Part shown: positions 1 through 13,613 of the stretch, in pieces
Layout: each line of letters starts with the position of its first letter
How positions within the stretch are numbered: the first letter of the stretch is position 1
Origin: Meloidogyne chitwoodi
Lineage: Eukaryota > Nematoda > Chromadorea > Rhabditida > Meloidogynidae
Direction: 5' to 3'
Length of the DNA: 64,000 bases
Assembly: GCA_015183035.1 (NCBI GenBank)
Contig: JACZZP010000002.1
Location: 682,001-746,000 of the forward strand
Notes under the pieces: model-generated
What the model saw: only the letters and a program-made list of their open reading frames with translations
Told to the model about the DNA's origin: nothing
The model's database searches: none
Translations under genes and position numbers: made by a program

Positions 1-3666
<3,666 letters not shown>

Positions 3667-4141
3667 TAAAGAATTTTTTTAATTTTAATATTTTTTTATT
3701 TAAAAACCATCTTATGTTAGCTTAATAATATATCTGCATTCTCTCACAAGTGAAAATTATATATTTTTTACAAAAGAAAAAAAGCGATGACCTTTTCCTT
3801 ACTATTAAATGTAAATATGTATATTAAAATAGCCCATTTTAATAGTAACTTTTCTCCTGTTTGTTTATTTTGTGTCAAAAACTCTCTACAAAAGAGCTAC
3901 TCCCGATTTTTCTGTTAATTTCTTGCAGTCAACAATAACAAAATCCTAAAAAGATAAATTTAAAAATTCTTTTAGAAAATTCACACGCCGAGTGCCATTG
4001 TTAATACACAGAGAATAAAATTAAAGAAAGCAATTTAAGCAAAATTCTGAAAATTTAAGAAAGTAAATCCTCCCTCTAACTCAAATCAGTGCAAATAAAG
4101 TAAAATACTCAACTGGTCGTACTCAACAGACCATGACCTTA
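3667..4141. other. 3' flank of ABC gene; no gene seen
   Basis: AT-rich DNA after the transporter stop, without a credible reading frame. The part from about 4070 (ctaactcaaatcagtgcaaa) resembles sequence at about 14563 in copy B of the duplication, so it is duplicated flank rather than a separate gene. Confidence 0.5.
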
Positions 4142-4150
4142 ATCACAACG

Positions 4151-4996
4151 GCGCTAGGACAATTGTACAGTGGGACAATTGTACAGTGGATAATTGTACA
4201 GAAGACAATTGTACAGAGGACAATTGTACAGAGGACAATTGTACAGTGAATGGTGGTTAAGTGGTTTAGTTTCAATGGAAAATTAAATAATACATACAAT
4301 AAAGAATAATTAAATTTTATAAAACTATTAAATTAAAAATATGAATTTCATTTTCGGCACTTTTTGAAGATTAAGAGGTAATTCTGCGGACAAATACATA
4401 TTATTTTATATATTTTTGGTATATTTGATTTTTTCCTAAGGCAATATGGGTATACATAGACTTTATTCACACAAATAAGAATCATGATTGACAATTTGTA
4501 AAATTAAATGAAAAAACAAGCTTGACTTTAAAACGTTGTCTCCAAACAAATTCATGAATGTAGCTTTCAAGTTTTGTTTCTGCAGTTCCAAATTCAGCTT
4601 TGTGTGAATCATTTTTATGAATAATTAATTAAAAAATGTAAATGACAAGGTAAAAAAATTATTTTATGTATACTTTGTTAACCTATATACATTCATCTTA
4701 CCTTAAGGCAAAAATCAAATCAAATATACCAAAAATATATAAAATAATATGTATTTGTCCGCAGAAAAAGTCCGCAGAATTACCTCTTAATCTTCAAAAA
4801 GTGCCGAAAATGAAATTCATATTTTTAATTTAATAGTTTTATAAAATTTAATTATTCTTTATTGTATGTATTATTTAATTTTCCATTGAAACTAAACCAC
4901 TTAACCACCATTCACTGTACAATTGTCCTCTGTGCAATTGTCTTCTGTACAATTATCCACTGTACAATTGTCCCACTGTACAATTGTCGTGTCACG
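4151..4996. mobile_element. Foldback/MULE-like element with long iterated terminal inverted repeats
   Basis: About 846 bp made of two long inverted arms (roughly 290 bp each) around a short unique core (about 4441-4695). The outer arm is an array of a 15-bp unit, GACAATTGTACAGAG and variants: six copies at left, five at right. It is followed by a shared AT-rich stretch and the words TTTCGGCACTTTTTGAAG and TTCTGCGGAC. The right arm has an extra 13 bp (a second TTCTGCGGAC). The 9-bp word ATCACAACG flanks both sides (4142-4150 and 4997-5005), a likely target duplication. A 9-bp duplication with long arms suggests a Mutator-like foldback. There is no coding frame. The outermost few bases of the two ends do not pair, so the exact edges are uncertain. 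Confidence 0.75.
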
Positions 4997-5432
4997 ATCA
5001 CAACGAGTATTTAGACGAAAAAGAACAGAAATTCATACTTGAAACTTTTTTGTGTTCTTGCAGTATTTTCTTAAAAACATCTTCTTAAAGTGCTTAATAT
5101 TCAAACTGATACTATTTGAATCACTGTTTAGCTAAGATCGTGACTTTTTAATTCATCAATTTACGATTAATCGGTCGTGGTGTTATGTACATACTAGTTT
5201 TTGAATTTTCGCGTAATTGGCATTAATTTTGGCATAAATAATAGACAATTTGAACAAAGAAGTGTTTTGATTATTTTTCATTTAGAGTTGCAATGTAACA
5301 AACATTTTTTAGCAAAATGTATCTTTTAGCATACCTTCTTATTAACTTTTATTGATAGATTACATACCCATGTTTATTTTTATATGTATTTAAATAGTAA
5401 TTTTCCAGATAATTCTTATTTTCAATTGAAAC

Positions 5433-6461
5433 ATGGATGGAAATAAAGACTTAGAGGAGAATAAGCAAGCTGATTGTGAGAAGAATAAAGAAGAAGACTT
5501 ACAAGAGTTGGCAGATTTGCAAATGACTGAGGTTAAATTTCAGTAACTAATATACTTAAAATTCAAAATAAGATACGTATTTTGCTGATTAAGTCGGGAA
5601 GTACAGAGACATCCAATTAGTTTTAAACACTTGAGATATTCGTGAAATTGTAGTCAGGTTTGTGCATTATGATTTTTTGAGATGCTGCATCCGAATTGTT
5701 TTTCTAAGTTATGTGGGATCTCTTTATCATAACCCCATTACATAACAAATATAATAGAATTATGTTGGCTTATTCGTTGATTTTTGTAAACATCTGGCTG
5801 GCTAATTAGGTCACTCACGGGGAATTAAGCAGGAAATTAGTGGAACTCTATTTGTTTCGCAAAAAAATCATTCATCATCCTCTAATTATTTTTTATTAAT
5901 CCCTCCACGATTTCTATCTAACTTCGGAGGTTCAACTTTAAGATCTCAAATCTCGAAAAATAATCTCAGGCTTAGAAAATTAAGCTTTAATATTGTAGAT
6001 GTATACATAAAACACCTTAACAAATCTGAATCTCTTTCTACTGAAGAACACCTTCCTCACCGAGCATGCATCAAAGTCATCATCTATCTACACACAGTAA
6101 TTCAACCTTGAAGATTCACTCCTTATAAGTTGCCAATAATTTTTCTTATATGAAAAGAAGGTTCCTCTTACTGACCTTCCTTTATAACCTTTTCTGTTTT
6201 TGTTTGTTTTATTATTTCCCTACTCTATTTTTATTATCGCGTCTTAAAAAGGGAAGAGGCTAGCTGTCTGCAATCTCTACTTGTTAAACACTTTCTTAAA
6301 TTCTAAATCCCCATTTATCCGCCGTGTAATAGTTACCACTCAAATTTAACATGAAAAATGGAAAAATCTATTTTGCAAATGAATTAGTCTTTGAAATAAT
6401 TAAATTCTTCCCTTTCCGTCAAAAATGTTGTAAAAATCCAATTTCTAAGTTAGTTAACTAT
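5433..6461 (+). pseudogene. Copy A of the small F-box-like gene, broken by retrotransposon insertion
   Basis: Two pieces match the intact gene at 15.4-17.0 kb. Piece one is a first exon starting at ATG 5433 (protein begins MDGNKDLEE) that ends in AG|GTTAAAT at 5531, like exon 1 of copy B (MDQKPTDSE). Piece two is an exon from 6351 encoding GKIYFANELVFEIIKFFPF, against GKINFSNELIFEIITFVPF in copy B. Homology stops at 6461, where TGTAAGGTGGGG of the putative LTR begins. The other exons of the gene are absent. The 5' flanks of both copies also share short words (for example aattggcattatttttggc). It is therefore a broken paralogue; a short chimeric transcript cannot be excluded. Confidence 0.65.
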
Positions 6462-7061
6462 TGTAAGGTGGGGAACAAGGTCCAGACTCTTATAACCCCA
6501 CTGCCAACCAATTAGAGCCTTATACCCCACTCATCCTAACAAACTTTCCCAGACATCACTTATTGTTTTTCAATTCTCTTATCCCCTCACACTCTCTTCC
6601 CTTATCTCAAATAGATCTTTTTCATTTCCCCACTTGGCCTATTCCCTCCCCTTTCCTTGCAACCACAACTTGGATTCAGCTTATCACTTCACTTCACTTC
6701 TTCTACACATTCATCTTTTTGTCCTTCCCCTTCGCCCTATGCTTATTGGAAATGAACTTGGAGAATATTGAATAATAAGTTTTTGAAATTATCCATTCTC
6801 GTATATTTTGTACCTCCCCAAGTTATTTAATATTTGTTTTTGAACCTTTGTTAACTTATATATTTTGATACATATATTTGGTATTTTCTAATAAACTGTT
6901 ATTTTGTTGTTTTAACATAAAGGGATCCTCTGCGCCTTCCCCCGGCTTATCCCGATGTTTTGTCATCTTGTCATTCCCACTCCCCTCCTTAAAACGGCGC
7001 TCTGAAGGTACTCGGGCGGTTGCTGGAACTGGCCATTCCAACGACCGGGCCGACGTATAAC
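6462..7061 (+). repeat. Putative 5' LTR of a truncated retrotransposon
   Basis: This stretch starts with TGTAAGG exactly where the F-box-like exon loses homology and ends immediately before a tRNA-like primer-binding sequence at 7062. It contains an AT-rich segment with ATAAA-type words (about 6880-6920) followed by a GC-richer 3' part (about 6920-7061), a composition unlike its neighbours. No second LTR is present in the window, so LTR identity cannot be shown by self-comparison. The 3' end reads TATAAC rather than the usual CA. This is inference from position, PBS and the downstream gag frame. Confidence 0.4.
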
Positions 7062-7079
7062 TGGTAGCACCGGATGGTT
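7062..7079 (+). promoter_or_regulatory. Candidate tRNA primer-binding site of the LTR element
   Basis: TGGTAGCACCGGATGGTT begins with TGG, the complement of the tRNA CCA tail. It matches the complement of the initiator-Met tRNA 3' end (TGGTAGCAGAGGATGGTT) at 16 of 18 bases. Its place directly after the putative LTR is where reverse-transcription priming would occur. The matching tRNA is from memory of the general initiator sequence, so the exact primer is inference. Confidence 0.45.
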
Positions 7080-9364
7080 CCCTCCTCCCCAATCCAGATA
7101 AATTTTTTTTTAAGAAATACTTCATCCTAATATAAGGATGAAAGAAAAATATACTTTATTTTTAAATCCCCAGTCACATTTTAGGCATCCCAATCCAATA
7201 CTCTAATATACCCTTCACCCTTTTTTTAAATATTCTCTCCATTTTTCAATTTTTTATTTATTTATGTAAAATGTTGGCGCCAAAAATCAAAAAGCACCAA
7301 CATTTACATATTTCTGGGCAATCTTATAGACAATCTCCCAGACACTTTCTTCCCCAAGCCAAAAACCATTTCATTGAATTGAACACTTCTCCTCTCCCCA
7401 TTGCCCACACCCTCTAAAAAAAAACACAGCCACTTTTCCCCTTTCTTCAATAAAAAAAAAAAAAAAAAAAAAAAAAATAAAAACCTTTAATACTTTACCC
7501 ATTTTTGTCCATTCCTCTCCTCCTTCAAAAACTAAAGAAAATAAATCTGAAGGAGAATAATTTTTTTTATATTTTTAATTTTTACAAAATCATCCTTGTC
7601 CTTAAATATATTTAGTTTAAATATCTTTATTTTTAATTAAATTTAGACTTTCTCCTGTTTTTCCCGGCCCAACTAGTAACATATATTTTTAATTAAATTA
7701 ATTTCTTTTCTCTCCTTTCCTCCCCACTTTTCTAAATTTCAAAATTTAGATTCAGTTACATTAAAATTTATATTTTGTTTAATATGCATTTTTGAAGTAA
7801 ATGGTCAATCAACTTCAAAATTACCGCCAATTTAATTAAATAAATAAATAAATATTTTTTTTAATTTTAATAATAAAATTCAGAACTCTTTTTCTGTTCC
7901 AACTATTAACTTATATTTGTTTTAAAATTAAAGTAATTTTTCTCATTTCCCCATCACTTTTAAAAGTCAAAAATTTAGAACACCAATATTTAATTTTTTT
8001 TAAAGCAGTTATTCTGAAGTAAATTCTGTTAACTTCGAGATTCCCCCCATAATTCAATAAATAAATAAATAAATATATTTTTTAAATGAAAACTCTTTTC
8101 CTGATTTCCCAACTATGAACTTTTAAATTTTTTTAAATTTGAGGTAATCTCTTATTTATTTTTCAGACATTTGGACTATATTTTAAAGAATTAATTTTTA
8201 TTTAGTATGTTTAATTATGTTTTAAATAAATTTATTTATTTTTCCCTTTCCTCATTTTTCCACTTTACCCTTAAAATTTTGAAATTTAAATAGTCCAAAC
8301 ACAACATTCACAATTAACTCTCTTTCGTTAAAAAATAACAAAAGGGAGTACAGATCTAGTTAATCCCTTCTTTCCCTAAATTTTTGAAAAATGACATAAA
8401 AATTGAAATTTATGTCAAATTTTGAGGATTATTCATCAAAATTGGTAAAAATTTTAATTATATATTTTATTATTATTATTATTTATTTTTCCTGCTTCCT
8501 CTTTTATCCCTCTTCCCTACCTTACAAATATTACTGTACTCCTTTTTCTTTTAAAGTTCTAGTCATCTCCAATCACCATCCTTTTATTTTTTTTCTCTCC
8601 TTTTTAATTCCCTGGGAAAGGTTCATAGTATATCCATTAGAAAATTGTCCATATTAAAATAAATAAATAAAATTAACTATCCAATGAGAAAACGATCCTT
8701 ATCTCTGCAAAAATTTCAGCCGGCCGGCTTCCTTTAAGTGTAACTATTTTTCTCCTTGCAGATTCTTTAGCAAAAAAAATAATAATAAACTTTCTCAGGC
8801 AATATCATCCCTTTTAATAAAATTTAACAAAATACACATGTCCATAGGTCACAATAGCAACTCTCCTATCTCTATTTTACAATTCCAATCTCTGAGAAAA
8901 ATACATATCCTTAGAAAATAATCTTTATATATAAAGAATCCTGAAAATAAAACAAAATCATTCTTCTGCTAAAACAGATAAAGCTCTCAATAAAACTTAT
9001 TCAAAAAAAAACTAATTACTAAACAAAAAAAAACCATTAGAATTAATTTTAATTAAATCTAATTGAGAATTAATATTAAATATATTTAATATCTATAAAT
9101 CTTTTTTTTTAATTTTATTTAGCTCTTCCTCAATCTTTTACTTCAATTTAATTATCTTTTATTTTCCCTCAACTTCTCAATCTTTAAATTCAATTCCCTT
9201 TCCTTTAAATTAAAATTTAATTTTTCTCTCCTCTCCTTCTTTGTACTCACAGTATTTAAATAATATTTCTAATAATAATACCCCCTCTTATTGTTAGTAC
9301 AATTTTTTATTCTTCCAAAATTTCCCGCCAAAGATCAAACTCTCTAAGTAAAGGAACACCAGGA
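7080..9364 (+). other. Long untranslated leader between putative LTR and gag; diverged tandem repeats and an A tract
   Basis: No convincing coding frame in about 2.3 kb. The DNA is pyrimidine-rich (many CCTTTCCTCCCC words). It has an uninterrupted A tract at about 7451-7487. From about 7650 to 8300 a unit of roughly 210-230 bp recurs about three times; each copy has CCAACTA.TAAC/GAAC (near 7671, 7901, 8111) and is preceded or followed by an AATAAATAAATAAATA run. I infer this is the 5' leader of the retrotransposon, possibly with a decayed coding segment. It could also hold further insertions I cannot resolve. Confidence 0.4.
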
Positions 9365-9460
9365 ATGTCTGAAACAGACACTTCTGAGAATAAGGACACT
9401 CTGGTAATTGATAAAAGACTATTTACTGGGCGTATAGGGACCCCGAAATTTTCTGACTTA

Positions 9461-11798
9461 CAAGGGAACATCATTCATAGGCCACACCCTCCCAGCAATG
9501 GCATAATGTTTTTCAGGTAGTACTAGGTGTGTATAAAGTGTATACAAAATACTAGCTGCCCATGTCCCAAAAAGTTTTTTGTGACAGTCGCTCAAAGTGG
9601 ATAGGGTGGCAAGAAAATTAATCAAGTCTGTGAAGTGCAAATATTAAGTAATATAGCCGTGTAATATGTCATTCGAAAGCGCTCGTCGTGCTGATTTCGA
9701 AAATATATACTTTGGCTGCCCATCCCCCAAAAAATTTTTCGTGACAGTCGTTCAAAGTGGATAGGGTGGCACGAGCATGTGAGATTTTTGTGAGTTGTGA
9801 AAATTTCGTAAAACTGTGCAAAAGTGATGGCTATATAATCAAGCAGCCATTCGCCACTCATATCCTTCTAAATCCTTATAAAATACATTTCCTAAAAAAC
9901 TTAAATAACCAAAAAATATGTGCGACAATTTCCAAAAAATAAAATTACTAAAAGAAAGAATCAACGAATTAAAAATTGCACCAGGCAATGCTGAGGAATC
10001 GCAAATTTTGGAAAAACTGGAAAAAAGTCTGGACAATATAATGGATAAGCTCGAAGGATTCGACGAGCTATGCATTGATTCTGATGAGGATTCTGGTGAG
10101 GAAAGCGAATATGAAATATCAACTAGTGACTCCGATAGCAGCATGAAGCATAATTACGATTTCGACACACAGTTCGAAATTATAGACAAAAGAGACAACC
10201 ATCGATGGAGCTTAAAAACTATTAATCATCGATGGCGATACATAAGCGAAACAAACGGCAGAAAGCAAATCGCCAAAATGAGAAAATTCATTCGCAATGG
10301 AGGAATTTGTCGTCGTGAGGCCTATGAAAAACTTCGAAATGCAGTGTGGGAGAAAGTTCAGGAACTTGATAGTAAAATGCTCATTTTTCATGATATAGAT
10401 ATCAGAGAAATGGCCCTTTTAGAAGCAAGAAACATGAATTTGAATGATTTTAAAGCCTCTGTGGGCTGGACTTACTATTTCAAGAAAGAACATGGAATAG
10501 TCAGTAGACACATAGACAAGACAACGACACTGAAGAGCGTAGTAGAGTATAATAACCTCGAGGAAAAGATGAAAAATTTTAAAGAAACAATCATGAAAGA
10601 GATTACTACAAACTATAATCCAAACCAGGTCGGTTACAGTTTTCCAATCCTTTTCCAGATTTTTTTATTTCATGTTTTCAATGCGGATCAAACTGCAATT
10701 CAATGCGAAATGGCTTCAGGCCGGACTCTTACAATGAAAGGAGTGAAAAAGGTTACACGCGTTGTTCAGCGACAGGCTGCGACTACACATTCGTTCACGT
10801 TGCAAGTATGCATGGCAGCTTCTGGTAATCTGCCAAAACAGATTTTTGTTGTTCTTTATGAGCCTTCTGGAATGCCACAAAACTTTGATCCGACTAAATA
10901 CACAAATTTGGCTATTGTACATACAAAAAGCGGGTGGATGGATAAAAATATAGCGAAACGTTGGCTAGAAGAATTTATACTACCAATGATTCAAAATGGC
11001 TCTCTCTTAATAATCGATGCTTGGAGAGGTTATAAAGAGATGACCGAACTTCAATCCGTTAATGAACGAAATTTGAGGATTATTATTCTACCAGAAGGCA
11101 GTACACCTTATTTGCAACCGTGTGATGCACTTTTTAATAGATCATTCAAGCATTTTTTGCGAACGATGGCAGACAAAATTCGTTGGCGTCAACCGGAATT
11201 TATTCTAGCAAAGCGGGACAATCTGTTAACAATAATGGATCTGGCATATAATCAAATTAAGGCTCCTAGATTCAGACCGTTGATACAATACTGTTGGTAC
11301 AAAACTGGGTACCGGCCATCACATCCAGACCCATTTGAATCACCCGTCGAGTGCTGTTTCCGTAAAAATGTTTTGGAAAATTGCGACTCTTGTGGAAATA
11401 TCACTTTTATGAACTGTTCACACTGTGATAAGCAATTTTGTTTCAAACACGTTATTTTTCATCGTCATGAATAAACATTTTATTTCTTGCCACCCTATCC
11501 ACTTTGAACGACTGTCACGAAAAATTTTTTGGGGGATGGGCAGCCAAAGTATATATTTTCGAAATCAGCACGACGAGCGCTTTCGAATGACATATTACAC
11601 GGCTATATTACTTAATATTTGCACTTCACAGACTTGATTAATTTTCTTGCCACCCTATCCACTTTGAGCGACTGTCACAAAAAACTTTTGGGGACATGGG
11701 CAGCTAGTATTTTGTATACACTTTATACACACCTAGTACTACCTGAAAAACATTATGCCATTGCTGGGAGGGTGTGGCCTATGAATGATGTTCCCTTG
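9461..11798. mobile_element. Tc5-like DNA transposon, complete, 311-bp inverted ends
   Basis: A 2338-bp element beginning CAAGGGAACATC and ending with its complement. The terminal inverted repeats span 9461-9771 and 11488-11798 (311 bp each) and appear nearly identical; the one difference I see is CCCAAAAAG against CCCCAAAAG. Each repeat holds two copies of a roughly 55-bp block ending in CAAAGTGGATAGGGTGGCA. The flanking TTA is duplicated (9458-9460, 11799-11801); the empty site would read CTTAG, the CTNAG target with TNA duplication known for C. elegans Tc4/Tc5. The element carries one gene, the transposase. Near-identical ends plus an open transposase point to recent insertion and possible activity. 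Confidence 0.93.
9918..11474 (+). CDS. Tc5-family DDE transposase, 518 aa, open
   Basis: Cuts and rejoins the ends of its own transposon. In order: an acidic, serine-rich N-terminal segment (about residues 45-75); a CENP-B/Tc5-type helix-turn-helix (about 165-205, with FKASVGWTYYFKKEHGI); a DDE domain; and a C-terminal Cys/His cluster (CDSCG...CSHCDKQFCFKH, about 490-515) as in the Tc5 C-terminal domain. The three catalytic aspartates are D257 (NADQTA), D367 (LLIIDAWRGY) and D403 (QPCDALFN); the last two are 36 apart. A 30-bp in-phase stretch at about 10627-10656 begins GT and ends AG, so it could be a tiny intron or just coding. There is no internal stop. The stop codon lies 13 bp before the right inverted repeat. 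Activity is not shown. Confidence 0.9.
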   Translation: MCDNFQKIKLLKERINELKIAPGNAEESQILEKLEKSLDNIMDKLEGFDELCIDSDEDSGEESEYEISTSDSDSSMKHNYDFDTQFEIIDKRDNHRWSLKTINHRWRYISETNGRKQIAKMRKFIRNGGICRREAYEKLRNAVWEKVQELDSKMLIFHDIDIREMALLEARNMNLNDFKASVGWTYYFKKEHGIVSRHIDKTTTLKSVVEYNNLEEKMKNFKETIMKEITTNYNPNQVGYSFPILFQIFLFHVFNADQTAIQCEMASGRTLTMKGVKKVTRVVQRQAATTHSFTLQVCMAASGNLPKQIFVVLYEPSGMPQNFDPTKYTNLAIVHTKSGWMDKNIAKRWLEEFILPMIQNGSLLIIDAWRGYKEMTELQSVNERNLRIIILPEGSTPYLQPCDALFNRSFKHFLRTMADKIRWRQPEFILAKRDNLLTIMDLAYNQIKAPRFRPLIQYCWYKTGYRPSHPDPFESPVECCFRKNVLENCDSCGNITFMNCSHCDKQFCFKHVIFHRHE

Positions 11799-12929
11799 TT
11801 AGATACAATTATGAATGCCACTTCCTTATTAGAGGACTCTGTTAACCACTCATTTCGAGCTGTTAACAGAAGAGTAAATAACGGAGCTGAGGCCATAAGT
11901 AAAATATCCGGGGATCTTAACACAGGCTTACTAACCCTAGCGAAACGAATAGATACACTGAATATACCCGAAGTCCCAACCCCACGACATCCAACTGACA
12001 ATAATACCAATCTCATTAACTTGACACCAATAAATGCCGCTGGATCCTCCCAGTAGCAATCTAACGCACTGATAAACTCCACCAACCCTCCCCAGAAACT
12101 CAACCCCCCACCCAGCGCACCTCCTTACAAAGCCGATGACACCAACATACAAATCTCAGACGACGAAGAAGACAACCTTGGACTCCTTGCCGGACTTACT
12201 TTTGACTACCTCCCTAACTCCCATGGACCGGTCCCAATATACTCAGGTGAATCATCGGGCACATTTTCCTCCTGGGCACAAAAATTTCTGGATTACTTGG
12301 AAGGAACTAGCCAGAAACTAGATGAACCCTCGAAAATTGGCAGACTCAAAATGTTTCTAGATGGTATTCCCCGACAGGTACTAGAAGAACTCCCTCCAGA
12401 AGACAAAAACACCTTAAGTAAAGCCTTAGATTCTCTCAAACGTGCACTTGACACCCCCATAAGAGCCCAACTTGCAAAACAATCACTTTCCCTCTGTCGC
12501 CAAAAAGAGGATGAGTCAATCGACCGATTTGTTGATAGACTCATTCCACTCGTTTTTGCGGCATACCCGGAACAAACCCCACAATCGAAAAAGGACATTC
12601 TGAAGGCCATATTTTTAGACAAAATAAAGGAAGAAATAGCCTTTTATGTAAGAGTAGGGATCACCCCCCACCAATCATTTGAAGAGGTAAGAGTTAAAGC
12701 CTTAGAAGTTGAAAATCTAATCCAAACCCGTAAGCAAAAACACCACCAAGAGCAATGGATGAATGCCATCTCTCAGGAAAATCAGCAAACACCCCCTAGG
12801 TTTCCACCAGGTAACTTCACCAGCTGGCAGAATAACCCAAACACAAATTTTCCTAGTACAAGCAACACTAATTATAACCCCCAATCTAGGAATTGGCTCT
12901 CTTATCAAACCCCAAGTAACTTCCGAGGC

Positions 12930-13480
12930 GGAAACATTTCTGATTTGACACAGCCACGCAATTGGTACCCTCTTGCGCGTGAAATTCACCGGAAAATTAT
13001 TTTTCATGCAGGTTAAATTTATTGAATTTGTTGCATTTTTTGGAGTTTTTAGACATTAAAAGACTCAAAATAAATTTAAAAAATTTATTCTATTTTTCCA
13101 GGCCTACAAATAGTGGAAAAACTTATGAAGCTTTGGAAGCGTTCAAAAAAGCAAAATCTGGAATGTATTGTGGACTCTACGATTGTCGGCTTTGTAAATT
13201 TATGAACGTGTTAATAAAGATGGTATTATTAAAGTTTTTCTTTTATTGGTATTTGAGCAAATATTAGTAAAATAAATATTTTTTATCAATTGTATTTTTA
13301 TATTTAATTTTTTCAGGTATTCTCTGATATGATTACTGATGAACAACTCCTTTTTGCTCAAGATTCTCAATGTCCAGCTGCTCATTGTACTTTTAAAACA
13401 GAAATGTTACCTGTAGACGATAGAAGAGATGTTTGTGTAATTGATTAAATTCAAATGCTGACTGTGAGATTTTTAATTTT
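12930..13480 (+). pseudogene. SUV3 (SUPV3L1) mitochondrial RNA helicase fragment, decayed
   Basis: Fragments of the SUV3 DExH helicase core. They are RKIIFHAG (12985-13010), intron 13012-13101, then PTNSGKTYEALEAFKKAKSG with Walker A GPTNSGKT across the junction, YERVNKDGIIK in another frame (about 13202-13235), a further intron, and an exon from about 13318 with CTFKTEMLPVDDRRDVCVID then IQML. Lesions: the junction HAG|PT is one base out of frame; a missing base after YCG; a TAA at 13195-13197; and a TAA at 13446-13448 replacing the glutamate of motif II (DEIQ). Introns are retained, so it is a DNA-level copy, not a retrocopy. The family match is from memory of SUV3 motifs. Confidence 0.8.
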
Positions 13481-13613
13481 GTTAAAAAAACTTTTTTAAT
13501 TAAGCAATCAACCATTTTAACAATTGCTCATCGTATAAGCACAATTATAGATTATGATCGTATAATGGTACTTTCGAGAGGAAGATTAAAAAATTGGCAA
13601 CAGAAAAAAATTC
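13480..13613 (+). pseudogene. Copy of the last ABC-transporter exon, truncated
   Basis: From gttaaaaaaac and the acceptor ttaattaag onward, this repeats 3464-3620 nearly base for base (H-loop region [11 protein letters not shown]). It has a few substitutions and a roughly 20-bp deletion before AAATTGGCA, where GGAAGATTAATAG of the parent is followed. Homology resumes briefly at 14523-14535 beyond the inserted element (AAAAATTCTCATT). No upstream ABC exons accompany it, so it cannot encode a pump. It marks the start of copy B of the segmental duplication. Confidence 0.85.

Larger units (their letters stand above)
9365..13016 (+). pseudogene. Retrotransposon gag reading frame, split by a Tc5-like transposon and running into SUV3 sequence
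   Basis: The frame opens at ATG 9365 (MSETDTSENK) and runs to codon TTA 9458-9460, where a transposon sits. It resumes in phase at TTA 11799-11801 and continues to a lone TAG at 12054-12056. The same frame stays open afterwards to 13016. The middle part (about 12230-12730) has the look of an LTR-retrotransposon gag: a FSSWAQKFLDYLE opening, a helical body with LSLCRQKEDESIDRFVDRL, then a Q/N/P-rich linker. No zinc knuckle, protease, reverse transcriptase or integrase follows. From about 12930 the encoded residues are no longer gag but match the SUV3 helicase (NWYPLAREIHRKIIFHAG). The C-rich codon usage differs from neighbouring genes. Lesions: the Tc5 insertion, one TAG, loss of pol. Confidence 0.75.

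Noticed and set aside
6563..6775. 70-codon frame in a pyrimidine-rich stretch
   Set aside because: Low-complexity S/L/P/F translation inside the putative LTR; no homologous look or splice context.
7451..7487. A tract as the tail of a processed retrocopy
   Set aside because: No coding sequence precedes it and there are no flanking direct repeats; similar A and T runs are common in this window.
8403..8657. 84-codon frame rich in Ile/Phe/Tyr
   Set aside because: Translation of T-rich DNA in the retroelement leader; no domain and no conservation signal.
9622..9861. Short frames within the Tc5 inverted repeats, including a mirrored pair with the right end
   Set aside because: They arise from the inverted repeats themselves and from antisense of non-coding ends.
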